Of a stretch of 64,000 nucleotides of DNA, positions 25,208-36,789 are shown piece by piece. The stretch covers positions 5,209,823-5,273,822 of the forward strand of contig CM026433.1 of the NCBI GenBank assembly GCA_014871385.1, written 5' to 3'. The translations under genes were made by a program, and so were the position numbers. This DNA is from Ceratodon purpureus. Lineage: Eukaryota; Streptophyta; Bryopsida; Pseudoditrichales; Ditrichaceae. Each line of letters opens with the position of its first letter. The stretch's first letter is position 1. The notes under the pieces are model-generated. The model was not told where the DNA came from. It saw only the letters and a program-made list of their open reading frames with translations, and did no database searches.

Positions 25208-25345
25208 ATGTTTGTCTCACACGACGGCTCGGTGATGGAATCCGTCGAGGAGACAACTGCAGTCAATGTGCTCATCGGCACAAGAGTCCCACTAGTTCCC
25301 CAACAAATACTGAATTCCATGTTGGATACGATCACAACTTTTTAA
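25208..25345 (+). CDS. Small unrecognised ORF, 45 codons
   Basis: An ATG-initiated frame begins MFVSHDGSVMESVEETTAV and ends in MLDTITTF. Its base composition is balanced, in contrast to the AT-rich DNA on its left, and the amino acid mix looks protein-like. I recognise no family. It may be a coding relic, an exon of a larger transcript, or chance. No splice partner was identified. Confidence 0.18.
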   Translation: MFVSHDGSVMESVEETTAVNVLIGTRVPLVPQQILNSMLDTITTF

Positions 25346-26620
25346 AATTGGTATATAAGAAGGGGGTGATAGGCATATGAGGAAGGTAAAAGTCAGAATT
25401 TGAAAGGCTTAAAAGGAAAGTGACGATTTATTCAAGAATGCTCATTTTCGTCGGCCCATGGTCTGGTTTCTGTACTCTCGTCTGATTTTGTAGCGATTTT
25501 GCTCCCGGAATATTGCATTTTATTTGGTTGTGCCATTTTAGGACTTTCGGCCGTCACAAGTGGAACATTCTGCACGTAATTTCTTTAGGTTTCAAGTGAG
25601 GAGTTGTCTCAATGAATTTTTCCGGATGTGTTCAAGTGGAAAAATGATTTCTGGGCTTCTGGAAATTTTCTCGTTGTCTATGGCTGAAGTGATAGAATTA
25701 GCGCCCTGAAATCTGATCACAGTAGAGTAATACAATGTGAAGCAGTTGCAGAGGAGCTCCAGTGTTGAGTGAAGTCTTGGGTATAAAGCCGTTTAGGATT
25801 ATGATTCCAGCTTGATGGTTTTTTTACTTTTGTTTTGTTTTCCTTGGCAATGGCCAATTTGTACATTTTCAGTGCCTCTTCAGCTACTGTGAAGACGACC
25901 AGTGATACACCTCCTTGCCCTAATTTGAATTGCCTGGATGTGTGTGTCACAATTCAACAGCGAGTTTTCGAGTCTGGGTACCCTAGGTTTTGGGAATTTT
26001 CAGTTTTTGTTGTGATGAATTGTCCGGTGTGATGGCGGGGAAACCAAGTCTTGTGGGGTTTAGAGGTCTGTTTTATAGGCAATGTGGCTTTTGTTTTGTT
26101 ATTGCTTTACTGTTCCAGTCATTGGTGTACTCAACATGTGCATTTTGTCTTGTGGTGCAGGTTCAGCCGGACATGGAGCCAGAGAACCGTCGTTCAAAAG
26201 ACTTTAATCCATATGAGGATTAGCTGGTTTTGAGGAAAAGGGATTTGTGGGCAGATTTGATTTCTTCGAGCCACCATGAATTTAGCCAGGGTTTCATGCC
26301 GCCCTGGCGAGGAGATTGCTCTCGGGAAGCCTCACGGTCGCAGTTTAGGTCGAAGGTTAAGTGAGTCAGGGTGTAGTCAAAGGATAACTCTCGTATGGAG
26401 CCCATTGAGGTCAAGTAGGGGAGCAGGGGCCTTACGGAGGACTAGTCTTGATTCAACTATTATAAATGCAACTTTGCCGAAGCAAATTCTGGTACATCTC
26501 CAACTTTCCTCTCTTTGATTCTTTTGCGTGTGGTCAGAATCGTGTGACAGGATTTTTCATATTTTTATGAGAAGCTGATTGACCACTTGATCAGTGGCTT
26601 CACCAATTTTTAAGAAACAG
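25346..26620. other. Region upstream of the glyoxalase gene, no gene supported
   Basis: Base composition is balanced and could include the glyoxalase promoter and leader. A short frame at 26173-26223 (MEPENRRSKDFNPYED) follows a plausible CAG acceptor and looks protein-like but stops at once. An 80-codon frame at 26276-26518 has no recognised domain. Confidence 0.4.
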
Positions 26621-26659
26621 ATGTTGATCAACCGGGCCCTTCTCTTCACGCATTTCTGA
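26621..26659 (+). promoter_or_regulatory. Upstream ORF whose stop overlaps the glyoxalase start
   Basis: ATG 26621 opens a twelve-codon frame (MLINRALLFTHF) ending in TGA 26657-26659, which shares its A with the ATG at 26659 (TGATG). This arrangement suits termination and reinitiation or translational control of the long-leader isoform. Seen: the overlap. Inferred: the function. Confidence 0.4.
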
Positions 26660-28194
26660 TGCGTTCGCAAATTTTTTTGAACTGGTTGAAATTCGCGTCG
26701 CCGGGATTGTTGTCGCTCGAGAAGTTCGCGAAGCTATGGCGGGCGAACTGCAAGCAGGCCACTGCGAAAATTGCATCAGAACGAAATCCAAATCCTGGCA
26801 AGGATTTAGCTTCCAAGGTAATGTATACCAACCTGTCTTAATGCTATTCTAAATGTCGTGATTAGCGTTCGAGGCTTCATTCGATCTATAGTTAGTGAAA
26901 TCCGTGTGTGCTATTATGTTGCCAGTGAAGATTGCTCGTTCATTGAGCGTTCAATGTACCGATCAGTCACGTAATCCTGGGAGAAAATTAGCTTGCAAGG
27001 TATGCTGTTCTCACGCTACTCTATATCATGATCAGCGTGCGATCTCTTGTGGTTAGTGAAGATTTGCTGGTTCACTGAGCTGCTTCAGTCTATCGAATGG
27101 AAACTTAATTCTGCAAAGGATTCATCTCAAATGATTAGCTTGGTGGTTTGGTGTATAGACATGGACTAAGTAGAATTTTTTGTTGCCATTGGGAGCAGGG
27201 AGGCAGAGGATTGAGCGTTACAGCAAGCATGTCGACTGCCAGTGGGTCGGTGCCAGAGGCCGCGGCCAACAACCCGGGCTACTGTGACAGTCCTGATGCA
27301 GCTACCAAGGGCTACCATGTGCAGCAAACAGTGAGTACCGCTTGCCATTTCAAGGCTCAGTGCTGGATTATGTTGTGTTGTAAGGAATGGTGATGTCAGG
27401 TGAAGATCTTGTTCGCTCCTTTGGCGTTCATGAGGATGGTGCCATGTAAACTGATCCTTTCTGACGATGGTTTCTTGTTGTTTGTTGATCAGATGTACAG
27501 AATCAAGGACCCTAAGAGGAGCCTGGAGTTTTATTCCAAGGGGTTGGGAACGACGTAAGATATCGGCCCTTAGTGGTACCAATTTATGGTTTAGAAGCAA
27601 TAGTAGTTTGATTATGGATACTGTTTTGAGTAACTAGTGTGGGTGAGCTTTGTTTGTGAGCAACTGTTATAAGGAGGGTTGTTTGGGTGATGTAGGCTTA
27701 CTAAAAGACTCGATTATGAAGAGGCCAAATTCAGCCTGTACTTCATGGGTTATGAGGTACGATTACTAAGCGCTTTATGTTTATTCGATTTTTCTGTGCA
27801 ACTAGTGCAGAATTGAATCAAACAATACTTTGGTCGCATATTGTTTAGAGCATATCCTGAATATGCAGAAAACGCTCTTATGCAGGATCCGGCATCCATT
27901 CCTAACGACCCAACCGAGAAGACTGCGTTCTTAATCAAGTGCAAAGCTACTATAGAGCTCATGCAGTAAGTTTTGTGATTCATCTGCTTCTCTCTGAAAC
28001 TCGCTGGTTTACTCATTGATTTGCTTGTGCTTTGTTTTTTGGTTACTGACAATTTACGGTCTAGATTCTCACATTTGCCCTGCATTTGATTGCCTGGGCG
28101 ATATTTCATCCAATGGTCACCTTTCCGTTAATATCTAGCAAATATATCTGACTGTGTTTTGCCTCCTGTACACAGCATCAGGTTGTTTTATTAG
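26659..28194 (+). CDS. GLX1: Glyoxalase I (lactoylglutathione lyase) N-terminal half, with organellar presequence
   Basis: Exons 26659-26817, 27199-27330, 27493-27554, 27696-27756, 27886-27965 and a tiny last one, 28176-28194, give one 170-residue frame. The first 53 residues are basic and hydroxylated like a mitochondrial or plastid presequence. The core then matches plant glyoxalase I: NNPGY, ATKGYHVQQTMYRIKDPKRS, LTKRLDYEEAKFSLYFMGYE and NDPTEKTAF, then ATIELM. The metal ligand Gln (HVQQT) and the first Glu (TIELM) are present. The second half, with the GFGHIG His and the WIEI Glu, was not found anywhere up to 31 kb; the frame ends in MHIRLFY after a CACAG acceptor, and AATAAA lies at 28332. 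So only one of the two beta-alpha-beta modules remains. It may be a decayed gene or a single-module protein. The last exon is the weakest part. Confidence 0.75.
26740..27140 (+). repeat. Tandemly duplicated first-exon region of the glyoxalase gene
   Basis: The 3' part of exon 1 and its following intron recur about 161-182 bp downstream. AATCCTGGCAAGGATTTAGC (26791) matches AATCCTGGGAGAAAATTAGC (26973), GTGATTAGCGTTCGA matches ATGATCAGCGTGCGA, and GTTAGTGAA occurs at 26891 and 27052. Both copies end in CAAG|GTA donors. The second copy has its own ATG at 26916 and reads MLPVKIARSLSVQC to LACK at 26999, in the same phase as exon 1. A weaker third copy near 27107 has no open start. Confidence 0.6.
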
Positions 28195-28369
28195 CATATT
28201 GCAGTAGTACAGTTTTGGCCTCATAAGTACCAGCAGGTTGACAGCCATATTATATAGATTTGTGAGAAATGATTTAATCAGAATTGTTTTCAATGCAAAT
28301 TTGTAAGTATGCCTTGTTCATGGTATAAGTGAATAAAGCTTGGGTTATGTATAATGTACCTACTATTAT

Positions 28370-28815
28370 TATCACAAAAGCCCATCATTTTGCAAATTAT
28401 TATTTTCATTATTTATTATTTATTAATGAGAAGTTGTAATGTACATGTTATATGGAATTTGTATAAGAAAGTATATCTTAAATTTACAACACGCATGTAA
28501 CAAGCGTGTAAACTATTTCATTATGTAACTTTTACATGAAATTCTTGTAACATTTATACGTCAACTGCTTTACAAACATCCACATAAATTTCATGTCACA
28601 ATTTTATAATTGTTTACATAGGACATGTACATGAACATTATGTAGAAATTATATAAAACATCTCTAAAGATTTTGTAACATTTATTTTCAAAACATTTAT
28701 ATGATAATTACAATGGAAAGCACACATGAAAGTTACAAGTGTAACCTTCTTGTAACTTTTACATAACACGCAATGTTGCAAGTTACAATGTGTAAAATCA
28801 TGTAAATTTTTCATG
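28370..28815. repeat. AT-rich segment with TGTAAC/GTTACA motifs, similar to 17520-18120
   Basis: Motifs such as CATGTAACAAGCGTGTAAAC, TATGTAACTTTTACATG, CTTGTAACATTTATA, AAGTTACAAGTGTAACC and GTTACAATGTGTAA are packed in both orientations. It lies directly after the truncated glyoxalase gene. It may be a non-autonomous relative or solo end of the element type at 17.5-25 kb. No target duplication was identified. Confidence 0.45.
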
Positions 28816-31243
28816 AAAGTTACACTTCAAAATTTTTGAGATGTTGGGCTTATTTGGGGACAAGGCAAGCAATGTCACAAGAGTTGGGGAAGTGGTAGTA
28901 ACATACTGGTGGGTGGTCCAGGAACTCGACAATGGGGGCACCTCTTTGCCATTCCATATAGCCATGGTAATCATAAAGATTTTACGGACGGGGTGGTTTG
29001 TGAGCAAATGAGTGGGCAATCATTAAATTAAGGGGTGGGTGGGTTTTTGAGTCATGCTAACTTACAGGGTTGGGTTGCGAGTGGGTGGCACGTTATGGTC
29101 ACCTTTGCATGCACTTGAGTGTTATGTTGCTGATGATGCAGATGCACTGGCCGTACTCTCTTCTTGTTTGGGCATCCATGGGAGTGACTTCTGTTGACAA
29201 TTTGATTGTGTTGTAGGAGTATTTTTTTTTAATGGTTGTGTTTGGGTTTTTTGGGGAGTGGCTTTTAGTGGGCGCGTGTTTGTTGGTTGCCACATGGGGA
29301 TACGTTTTGGGCCTGCAATCTATGTCACCATCATTTGTTTCACCCTTGAAGGGCACCTGGTTGTTGTGCGTTCTATTTTTATGAGTTGTCACTTAAGTTT
29401 TCATATAATAAGATGCATGTTGGTATACTTTTTACTTCATTTTCACACCATTGCATGGTGAAAATTCTCTTGGTATCTTTATGTTGTTCTTACTATGTGA
29501 TGTGTTTTATGTGAATAAATTTGGTGACAATATAATGGCTCCTATTTTGAGATAGGAGCACCAACTAAGTCCATTTTAAGGATTTTGACACAAATTAAGG
29601 TCTATGAAGAAAATTGCTCATTTGTTTCATTATCACTTCCATTTTCCCATTTCAGGTACAATTCTGAATGTGACAAGTTTAAATAGTGTAGTTTGAACCA
29701 GGCCACACCTTCTAATTGGTACAGAACATCTCGGTCTAAAGGGAGAGGGTGGTAAGGTATTGTAAGAACCACAAGCTTGATCACATGTACAAAATTCTAC
29801 CTTATCATGTCCTTCTATGCAAGGAAGGTTAGTTACTTTGTGAGGTCCAGTATCACTGAAAATCATTGGATGCTTGTGTACATGTTTCATAAACAGGTCA
29901 ATTCATGTGCATGGGTTACTTGGGTACTTGACAATAACCATGATTCCACAAGTACCACATCCACACCGGCTCACCCCTTTGTTCACAAGTCATCTTGGAC
30001 TTGTTTAAATTATGGTCCATTTAGTCCTCTGTACTAAACATAAACTGCCATGTACATCAAATGAGGGATCATGCTGCCATAAATTGTTTGATGGATATCT
30101 GCTCCTGTTGAAAATTCCAGCATGTATTACGGGCCAAGCTAATACCCTTATTTCATGCTGGTCAGTTTGACACCGATCCCTTAGAAAACAGACAATCACG
30201 TTCACAAGTTTGCAGGTTCGCATCAGCTTTTGATTTTCCATAGCCCCACAAGATTCTAGTTTCCATGATCAATCTGAGGAGCAGGGAATTGTTTCCATCA
30301 ATCACCACATTGAATTTCAGTAGTAAGTACTAAGTGCTACAGAATGATGTGACTTTAGACAGTGCCACTGCCTTCAGAGTTGGTGAATTAAGGTGCACCA
30401 CTGATAAAGTATTTGTAGCAGTTAAAAATTTAAAATTAAATTACAATAAAGTATTTATGGCAGCTGATTCTGAATCATGTGTCTGAGTCAAGTTTTACCA
30501 TGTGGACATCACTCTCAGTTGTCAATGTCCAGTTTGCACAATGCTCCAGAAATTTGATTCAGATGAACAAGTGTTGTCCATTTATTCATTGAGCTGTCAA
30601 TCTCTTTTTACCTCTGACATGAAACACAGCAATATTTAAATCATCAAATAACAAGCAAGGAATTAGTATGACGAGTAAAACTTCTTGTTATCATGTTAAG
30701 CAAGCAAGAGTAAACATCCCAGAACTCTCTTGACCAGATACTTCAGAAAAGACTCAATTTGTGAGCATTTAGTTTTTCCCCTGCGATGAAAAGGACACGA
30801 ATATCACAATTATCAGTGACGGACAGTATCCTTGGCAGGAATATGGAGCAAATTCTTGTCATAAATCAGAGTTCTCAGGAAACACCAGAAATACATGTTA
30901 TGCTCTGCAAGTAAGAGATGTACAAATGTACTGAAAGAGGTGGATGTATACAGGTTTAAGAGTTGCAGGCTTCCAGCTGAAAAGTAAGGAGAGCAAACTG
31001 TGCATAATTTATGCAGACAATCTGCTGTTCTTCCCCGGGCCGTCCTCGCCTTTGCTTCCTTAGAAAGACCCCTCTGTTGTTGCTGCACATGGGTAAGCTA
31101 CATGATAACTTCTAAAGAGACCATTGACAGGAGGATCTGAAGTAGAATACATATTTGCTAGAATGATCATGACCTGACCCCGATTTCCGAGAAGTACTTG
31201 CCGAATTGACCGAGTGTTGCGCTTGAAGGGCGAGCAGATGACA
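28816..31243. other. Intergenic DNA, no gene supported
   Basis: I searched this interval for the missing second half of glyoxalase I (GFGHIG, GYWIEI) on the plus strand and did not find it. Short open frames show no domains. The right end should contain the 3' untranslated region of the DUF1499 gene. Confidence 0.5.
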
Positions 31244-33468
31244 TCAAAATCCAACAGATTCCCACCCGTAGCGCTCCAGAGCTTGGCGTAGAGCCTGTAT
31301 CATTTCACGAATAGATTAAAAAAAATCCACAATGCAAGTGCCTAGAATCCATTCAGTATTCACAAAGAAGAGAGCCTTTGTGAAAGCAGTTTTTCATTTG
31401 GGAACACTGCAGCGGAAGAAATGCTCCATTGAGATTCGAATACTTTGACCCATGTTGCTGATTTCAGGTCATGCATCAAGATGATGCTCTCACAGAAGAA
31501 TTGATCTCATCAAATACAGATATGTCATTTTGGCTCCTTTGGAATCAACACTTTTATATCAATAAAGGTCTCAAACTGACCTTGATTCGTTTACGGTTGA
31601 AACCGAAGTCAATCCCTTCTCTTCGAGATGCAGATCGATACTCCACCAACGATTGATTGCCAGGAGGGAACCAGAATTCGACGTCGTCTACAAACTGAAT
31701 ACACCACAAAAGCATTTTGTGTTAGCTCATCTCTTCCTCTTCAATTCGTCATCTGAATACTGAAATAGATTAGAACTCAATACGTAAGATTAATACTGTG
31801 AGCAAGATTCTAAAGTTTTGCTCAGTCATCAAATGACCAACTGTTCTTAAAGTTGAAGTGAAAAAGGCTTTCTATGCACTTACACCGACAAGAGGACTTG
31901 AGTACTCGACGTAGACATAGTCATCGGTTTGCTTGACAACTTTTGGGGTGAAATTATCAGGCTTTGTCGTCTTGATCTGTCAGTATTGAAATGTGAATCA
32001 TTAAGCGTCAAACATATGTCCTTCAAGATCATGGTTTTTTATTTAAAATAATCACAGCCTGCTGCACCCTGAATTCATTTCATGCCTAAAACAAGTAGTA
32101 TTCAAAGTAACACATAGTCCTTCTAATGCAGAAAGAAAAAAGTGAATCTGAGGCTCACAGCATCAATGAGCTCCGCCATAGCCTTTTCCTTAGAAGCAGG
32201 ATTCTTTCGGCCACGCCCGTCTTTAGGATTATACGTCCTGGAGCATGCAACGATGACACAATTTGCTATGTATCAAATTTGGAAGGATACCATGACTCAA
32301 TGCTTTGAAGCAAACATTTGCCTTCAATACTGAAATGCGACTAGACAACGTTGGCGATTGTACCACATTGACAGGTCTTATGGAATAATGAGGTTATATC
32401 ATATGAACAACATACCATGGGGGAACGTAGTGGGTGGGATCATTCATCTCCTCTGAGGTGGATATGCAACTAGGAGTTGGTGGGCACAACGCAAGCGATG
32501 GTGGGGTTGACTGTACACCCAAGTAGTCAGGCCTCTCACCGCTGCACATGCATAACACAGAGTCAGTGCCTGCAAAGAACAAAAAAGGCTCAAGATTTCT
32601 CATTCAAAGATTAGATTAGAGCATTCGGCCAAATTGTATGCTTCCCAGGTCCAGAATCGATACTCCACCTAAAAGTTTTTCTCTGGCAAATGGATCTAGA
32701 ATTTCTTAGCAAACCACGAAGACAGCAGAATCTGCTTGCCGCAGTTGCACAAAAAATGTGAGCAAAGCATTTGACAAAGGTGACAAAGCAGAAAAAATAC
32801 AAGATGCACATGACATGAAGGGTTCAGGGGCAAGTACGCGAAGTTGAGGAAGGCCAATAGCAGTGCAGAACCACTTGATCTCAGGATTGTTTCTCTGCAA
32901 ATAAGTTTGCACTGTTAGCTGGAGTTCTGCACTATTTGGCAGTTCAAAGAGCTGATTTGTCCATGTCCATTATTCCCGAAAACACATTGCCTTCCGATTG
33001 TCATTAACTTCTAATTGCCACCCAAGTATTGTGTACCATAAGCAGATATACGAATCCGCACCTTCTTGATAGCTTCAGAGGCACAGTCTCCGAGCGTATT
33101 GTCTTCGACGCAGTCTGCTCTTTTTCATTTTGTTGACATGTTATAATTCCAGCTAAAGCACTGGAGGCATCAGCAGAAGGAACCCTATCTTGGACTGCTA
33201 ATGGAAATCGCAATCTGCAAAAGAAGCCAGACAGACACACTCAGCACCAAGCATATAATCCCTAAAGGACATCCCCACGATCACCTGCAGGTGATCCAAT
33301 GACACCTCACACTTCGAAAATCGTATCACGAAACGTGAAAGTCACCCCGAGCATGATCCCACAACGCAGCACGCCTCAATTACACATACGACAAATCTGG
33401 GTTCACACAGAATGAAAGACTCACTTGGAATCGGTGAAGGACGAAGCCAGAAGAAAAGCGGGAGCCAT
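31244..33468 (-). CDS. DUF1499 family protein, probable thylakoid-lumen protein
   Basis: Eight minus-strand exons, 33468-33425, 33214-33062, 32894-32815, 32569-32416, 32237-32159, 31976-31884, 31694-31581 and 31294-31244, give one frame of 255 residues. The DUF1499 domain is clear: LGVQSTPPSLALCPPTPSCI, then DDYVYVEYSSPL, FVDDVEFWFPPG, VEYRSASRREG and NRKRIKALRQALERYGW. Residues 1-60 look like a plastid transit peptide, and residues 63-86 carry twin arginines followed by a hydrophobic stretch (LSRRETILRS, ALLLAFLNFAYL), the pattern of a Tat signal to the thylakoid lumen. Function of the family is unknown. The junction between exons 3 and 4 is the weakest: the GTCATG donor is poor, and an alternative acceptor at 32541 exists. 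Confidence 0.82.
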
Positions 33469-35602
33469 GTTTCCCTTCCGTAATATTCCTGCACCTTAGC
33501 AAACACCAAAACACTCAATTCAGAGAATTCCCATCGCATACACAAGCAAATTCAACAGCACCAAAACACTAGGGTTTCTCTACACCACACTGGTTGCATA
33601 ACGAGGACAGTTGCTTCGAACCAATGCGGTTGAACATAAGAATCACGCAAAATCCAACTATCCTCACATTGTCTACAAAGAATTATCTCAACCATTTAAA
33701 AGCATCGAATCCAGAGAACTCATCCGGAGACTACAACCATCTATTCAGACACAGAAAATTACACCATCTTACCGATTCTCCACCTCAGAGCACAACAAAA
33801 CTAAAAACCTCAATGACCCATCTATACAACGCAATGTGGAGTACTTGTAATTCTAGCATCAGCATACTGGCAACATCCAGACACCAATTACACATGAACA
33901 TGTTAAATTTTGTTTCCAAATGATCCCACATAGCCATTCTATTCTCAAACCGAAATCCAGCAATTAGTCAACAAATTCAACTTAATCCAATTCTATTCTG
34001 TACAAGAGTAAGAAAAGTAGAGCATTGTGATTGACACTGAGCTCACCTCGAATGGCAACCTCAATTGACAGAAACCACTGCTGCAATTGAGCTGGATTTT
34101 GGACCTCTCTGTGAGTGATCTCCACAACCTGAGCAGTACCCACCTCAGCTGCCAAGTGATGAAATGAATTCCAGTAACTGCAGTCCCAGAAGTGGGTGTG
34201 TCAATGGCTTCAGTGAACCTGAGTACTCCGGATCAGAGTGATGGCATTCACCACTTCTTACAGATGTAATGCATGATATGAATTATGTTTCTTCATGTAC
34301 CAGTGAAGGAACCAGTAGATGAATCACTCTCTGGGACATCCGGGACTACTGGAGGTTGAGTTGAGTGATGGTGTGATGAGCCTGGATTCCAAGTGGCAGT
34401 GACTGGAATGAATGCAACCAAAGCCATTGCATTGCATTGCGGAAGGGAAATGGAAGCATGCATTGGAATTTATGCGTCGAATGAAGAGAAGCCGGATGGC
34501 GTCGATCATCACAAGTTTATCCTTTCTCCTGTTTCTTTGGCTCTGCCGCGTGGTATGTTTGCAACTTCATAGGGACATTTTTTCTTTTTCTTTTTCCATT
34601 TTGAGCTCCGTTTTTACCCTCGTGATTTGAGTTTTTAGAATTTTTTTCTTGCCACAGGGAAGAGAAAGATCCTAAATTATACACCTATCAATTGCTAAAC
34701 TAAATTTTTACAGTATCCAGAGTGCAAATAATAAATTTCCTTTCTACTATTATTTTTGTTTATGATATTAGAGTGATGGAATAATTGTAAAATGATACTT
34801 TTTTTAATAAGATAATGGAAGATATTGACATACATTAACAAAAAGAACAACTTTGGATAAAATTTAATGGGCTTCTAAATGCTCATAGATTGATTATTTT
34901 AAATTATGCTTTAAATTTATTATTATTTTGATACTTAATATTCATTAATTGAAATTGACACAATGATTGGAAATTGAAGCATTTGCTAAAAACACTCCTA
35001 TATAAAGGTAATAGATTAAAATTTGAAATATGTGATGACCACATTGTTCATCTCTGGCGTTGAGGGTATTGATCACATCAAACAGTGAAGGCCCTATAAT
35101 ATTATATGGTGAACAAACAGAACTCTCGATCAAAATGACTCGCATTCATCGCTTCAGGACAGCAATTAGTTCGGGTGACAGCAAACTCTCCGCCTCAATC
35201 CTCAGATCTTCACAACATCTTCCAAACTATCCTCAAATTGTCTCTTTAATCACTGGCTAATTATAACTCACTGAAATAAACAGCACCTTAAATCATTTCA
35301 ACAATTCCAAATCATGCAAAAAACCAAAAACCAAGGCACATTTGAAGTATTGGATTCTTTGACTATTATGATCATTTTTACAAACTCACACTGCTACTTC
35401 GGAACAGCCAAAGGAACCAATTCCTCAAAAAATATAGCAAGCTATCACAGAGCTATATCACAAAACTCACATTCTTTATCAAAGCTCTTTGTCTATACAG
35501 CACATAACGGCAGTTGCACTCAACCCTGTTTATACAAGAAAATGGTAGAGTGTTGGTTTCTATGAATGCCATTTACTGTGATGCTCGTTCGACGCAGACA
35601 AT
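33469..35602. other. Intergenic DNA and leader of the DUF1499 gene
   Basis: No protein family was recognised. The segment near 34050-34110 contains C/T tracts and plausible splice borders that could belong to an untranslated leader exon of the DUF1499 gene. The 34650-35000 stretch is AT-rich and empty. The right end should hold the 3' untranslated region of the GH24-like gene. Confidence 0.4.
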
Positions 35603-36757
35603 CTACACCCGGTTAGTAACCTGGGCAATGAGAGCAGCGGCAGCTGAATTTCCACAGCCTTTGGTGATGATCCCCTTGTTGTCCCGGCACCTATCCTTGT
35701 TGTCACTGCACCAGCGGGTCTTCTCCAATGTGTCGGCTGCCTTGTCCCATTTCTTGGCACTGACAGCTTCAATGAAATCCTCAAATCCGTTTTGCTCATA
35801 AACATCCTTTCCTGGAGATAATTTCAAATGCATAACACGTCAGTCTGTGTTACTCAATCGTCTTCCAATCTTTCGGAAACAGATCTAACAAATATTCAGA
35901 CATTCCATCTCACAACAATCAGTACTGAGTTTCTTCGTCTCTGCTGCAAACCCGAACAAATAGTTTGAAACTCAAATTCTAAGTTACAAAGATTACTTGA
36001 CATTGCACGAAGACTTGAGACGTAACTAGAATTGTCAGCATGTGTAACTCAGCAATCTTGTGAAATGCCAAATTCTCATCTGTACCATATCTACATAATT
36101 TTCGACAATTCATGTGGAAAATTAAAAGCAGCAATTGAAAGCAAGAAAGATTGAGTGATTTCGGAACTAAGGGGGTGCTGAGATTTGTTTGTACCTCCAG
36201 AGTGCTGGATGTCACCGAACACAGCCTGCACATCGCAGCATTGCTCGTCCAGGGACTTAACGCTTTTGGCAGCTCGGTCAAGTGCACGTCTGGCGTCAAG
36301 AGCGAGCAATGCACTGATCTGGATGGTGTTCAAGCAATCCTTGCCATCGTACACCTGCATCAATCCCATCATCAACTCAATCAACTCACAGCAAAATCCA
36401 CAGAAACAAAGGTCAGCCCAATAATGCTGCGCAGGCATGCCAAGTACATGACACCGATGTAACTCATACCTTATCGTAATCAGCGAGGACGGTGCTCAGC
36501 TCCGAGCGGCGCGTCTCCTTATCGTCGTCCAAGTCATACCCTACACCCACCGCCCTGTCGCCGTTGGGCAGCTCATAAGCGCACTCATGCCTCCCCTCAT
36601 GCTCTATCAACAACGACTCCGTGGTAGGAATGCATAGTACACGGATGGCCAGCGAGACCATTCCCTTGCCCATCTTCCTGCTCTCCACAGCTGGAGCAGC
36701 CATGCACAGCACGAGCAAACAAAGCAGCGCGCCTGATAATCTCATAGCTCTCGCCAT
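35603..36757 (-). CDS. Secreted GH24 (phage-type) lysozyme-like protein
   Basis: Three exons on the minus strand, 36757-36470, 36354-36195 and 35811-35603, keep frame through two GT-AG introns and give 218 residues. Residues 1-26 form a signal peptide. ESLLIEHEGRHECAY, with GVGYDL further on, aligns without gaps to the T4 lysozyme active-site loop: Glu54 equals the catalytic Glu11, Gly66 equals Gly23, and G71-V-G73 equals GIG. The C-terminal part (FIEAVSAKKWDKAADTLEKT, then RWCSDNKDRCRDN) matches the T4-type QQKRWDEAAVNL and SRWYNQTPNRAK region. The residues at the T4 Asp20 and Thr26 positions are Leu63 and Ala69, and His31 is Tyr74, so classical muramidase activity is doubtful. At least six Cys lie in the mature part, which suits a disulfide-stabilised apoplastic protein. 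Transfer from bacteria or phage in the past is likely but inferred. The introns and signal peptide show that it is domesticated. Confidence 0.8.
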
Positions 36758-36789
36758 GATCACAACTTGCCCAAATACTCACAAACACC

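Noticed and set aside
26173-26223. Short frame MEPENRRSKDFNPYED, which resembles the start of a 20S proteasome beta subunit
   Set aside because: Only PY and nearby acidic residues agree, it stops at once, and no following proteasome exons were found.
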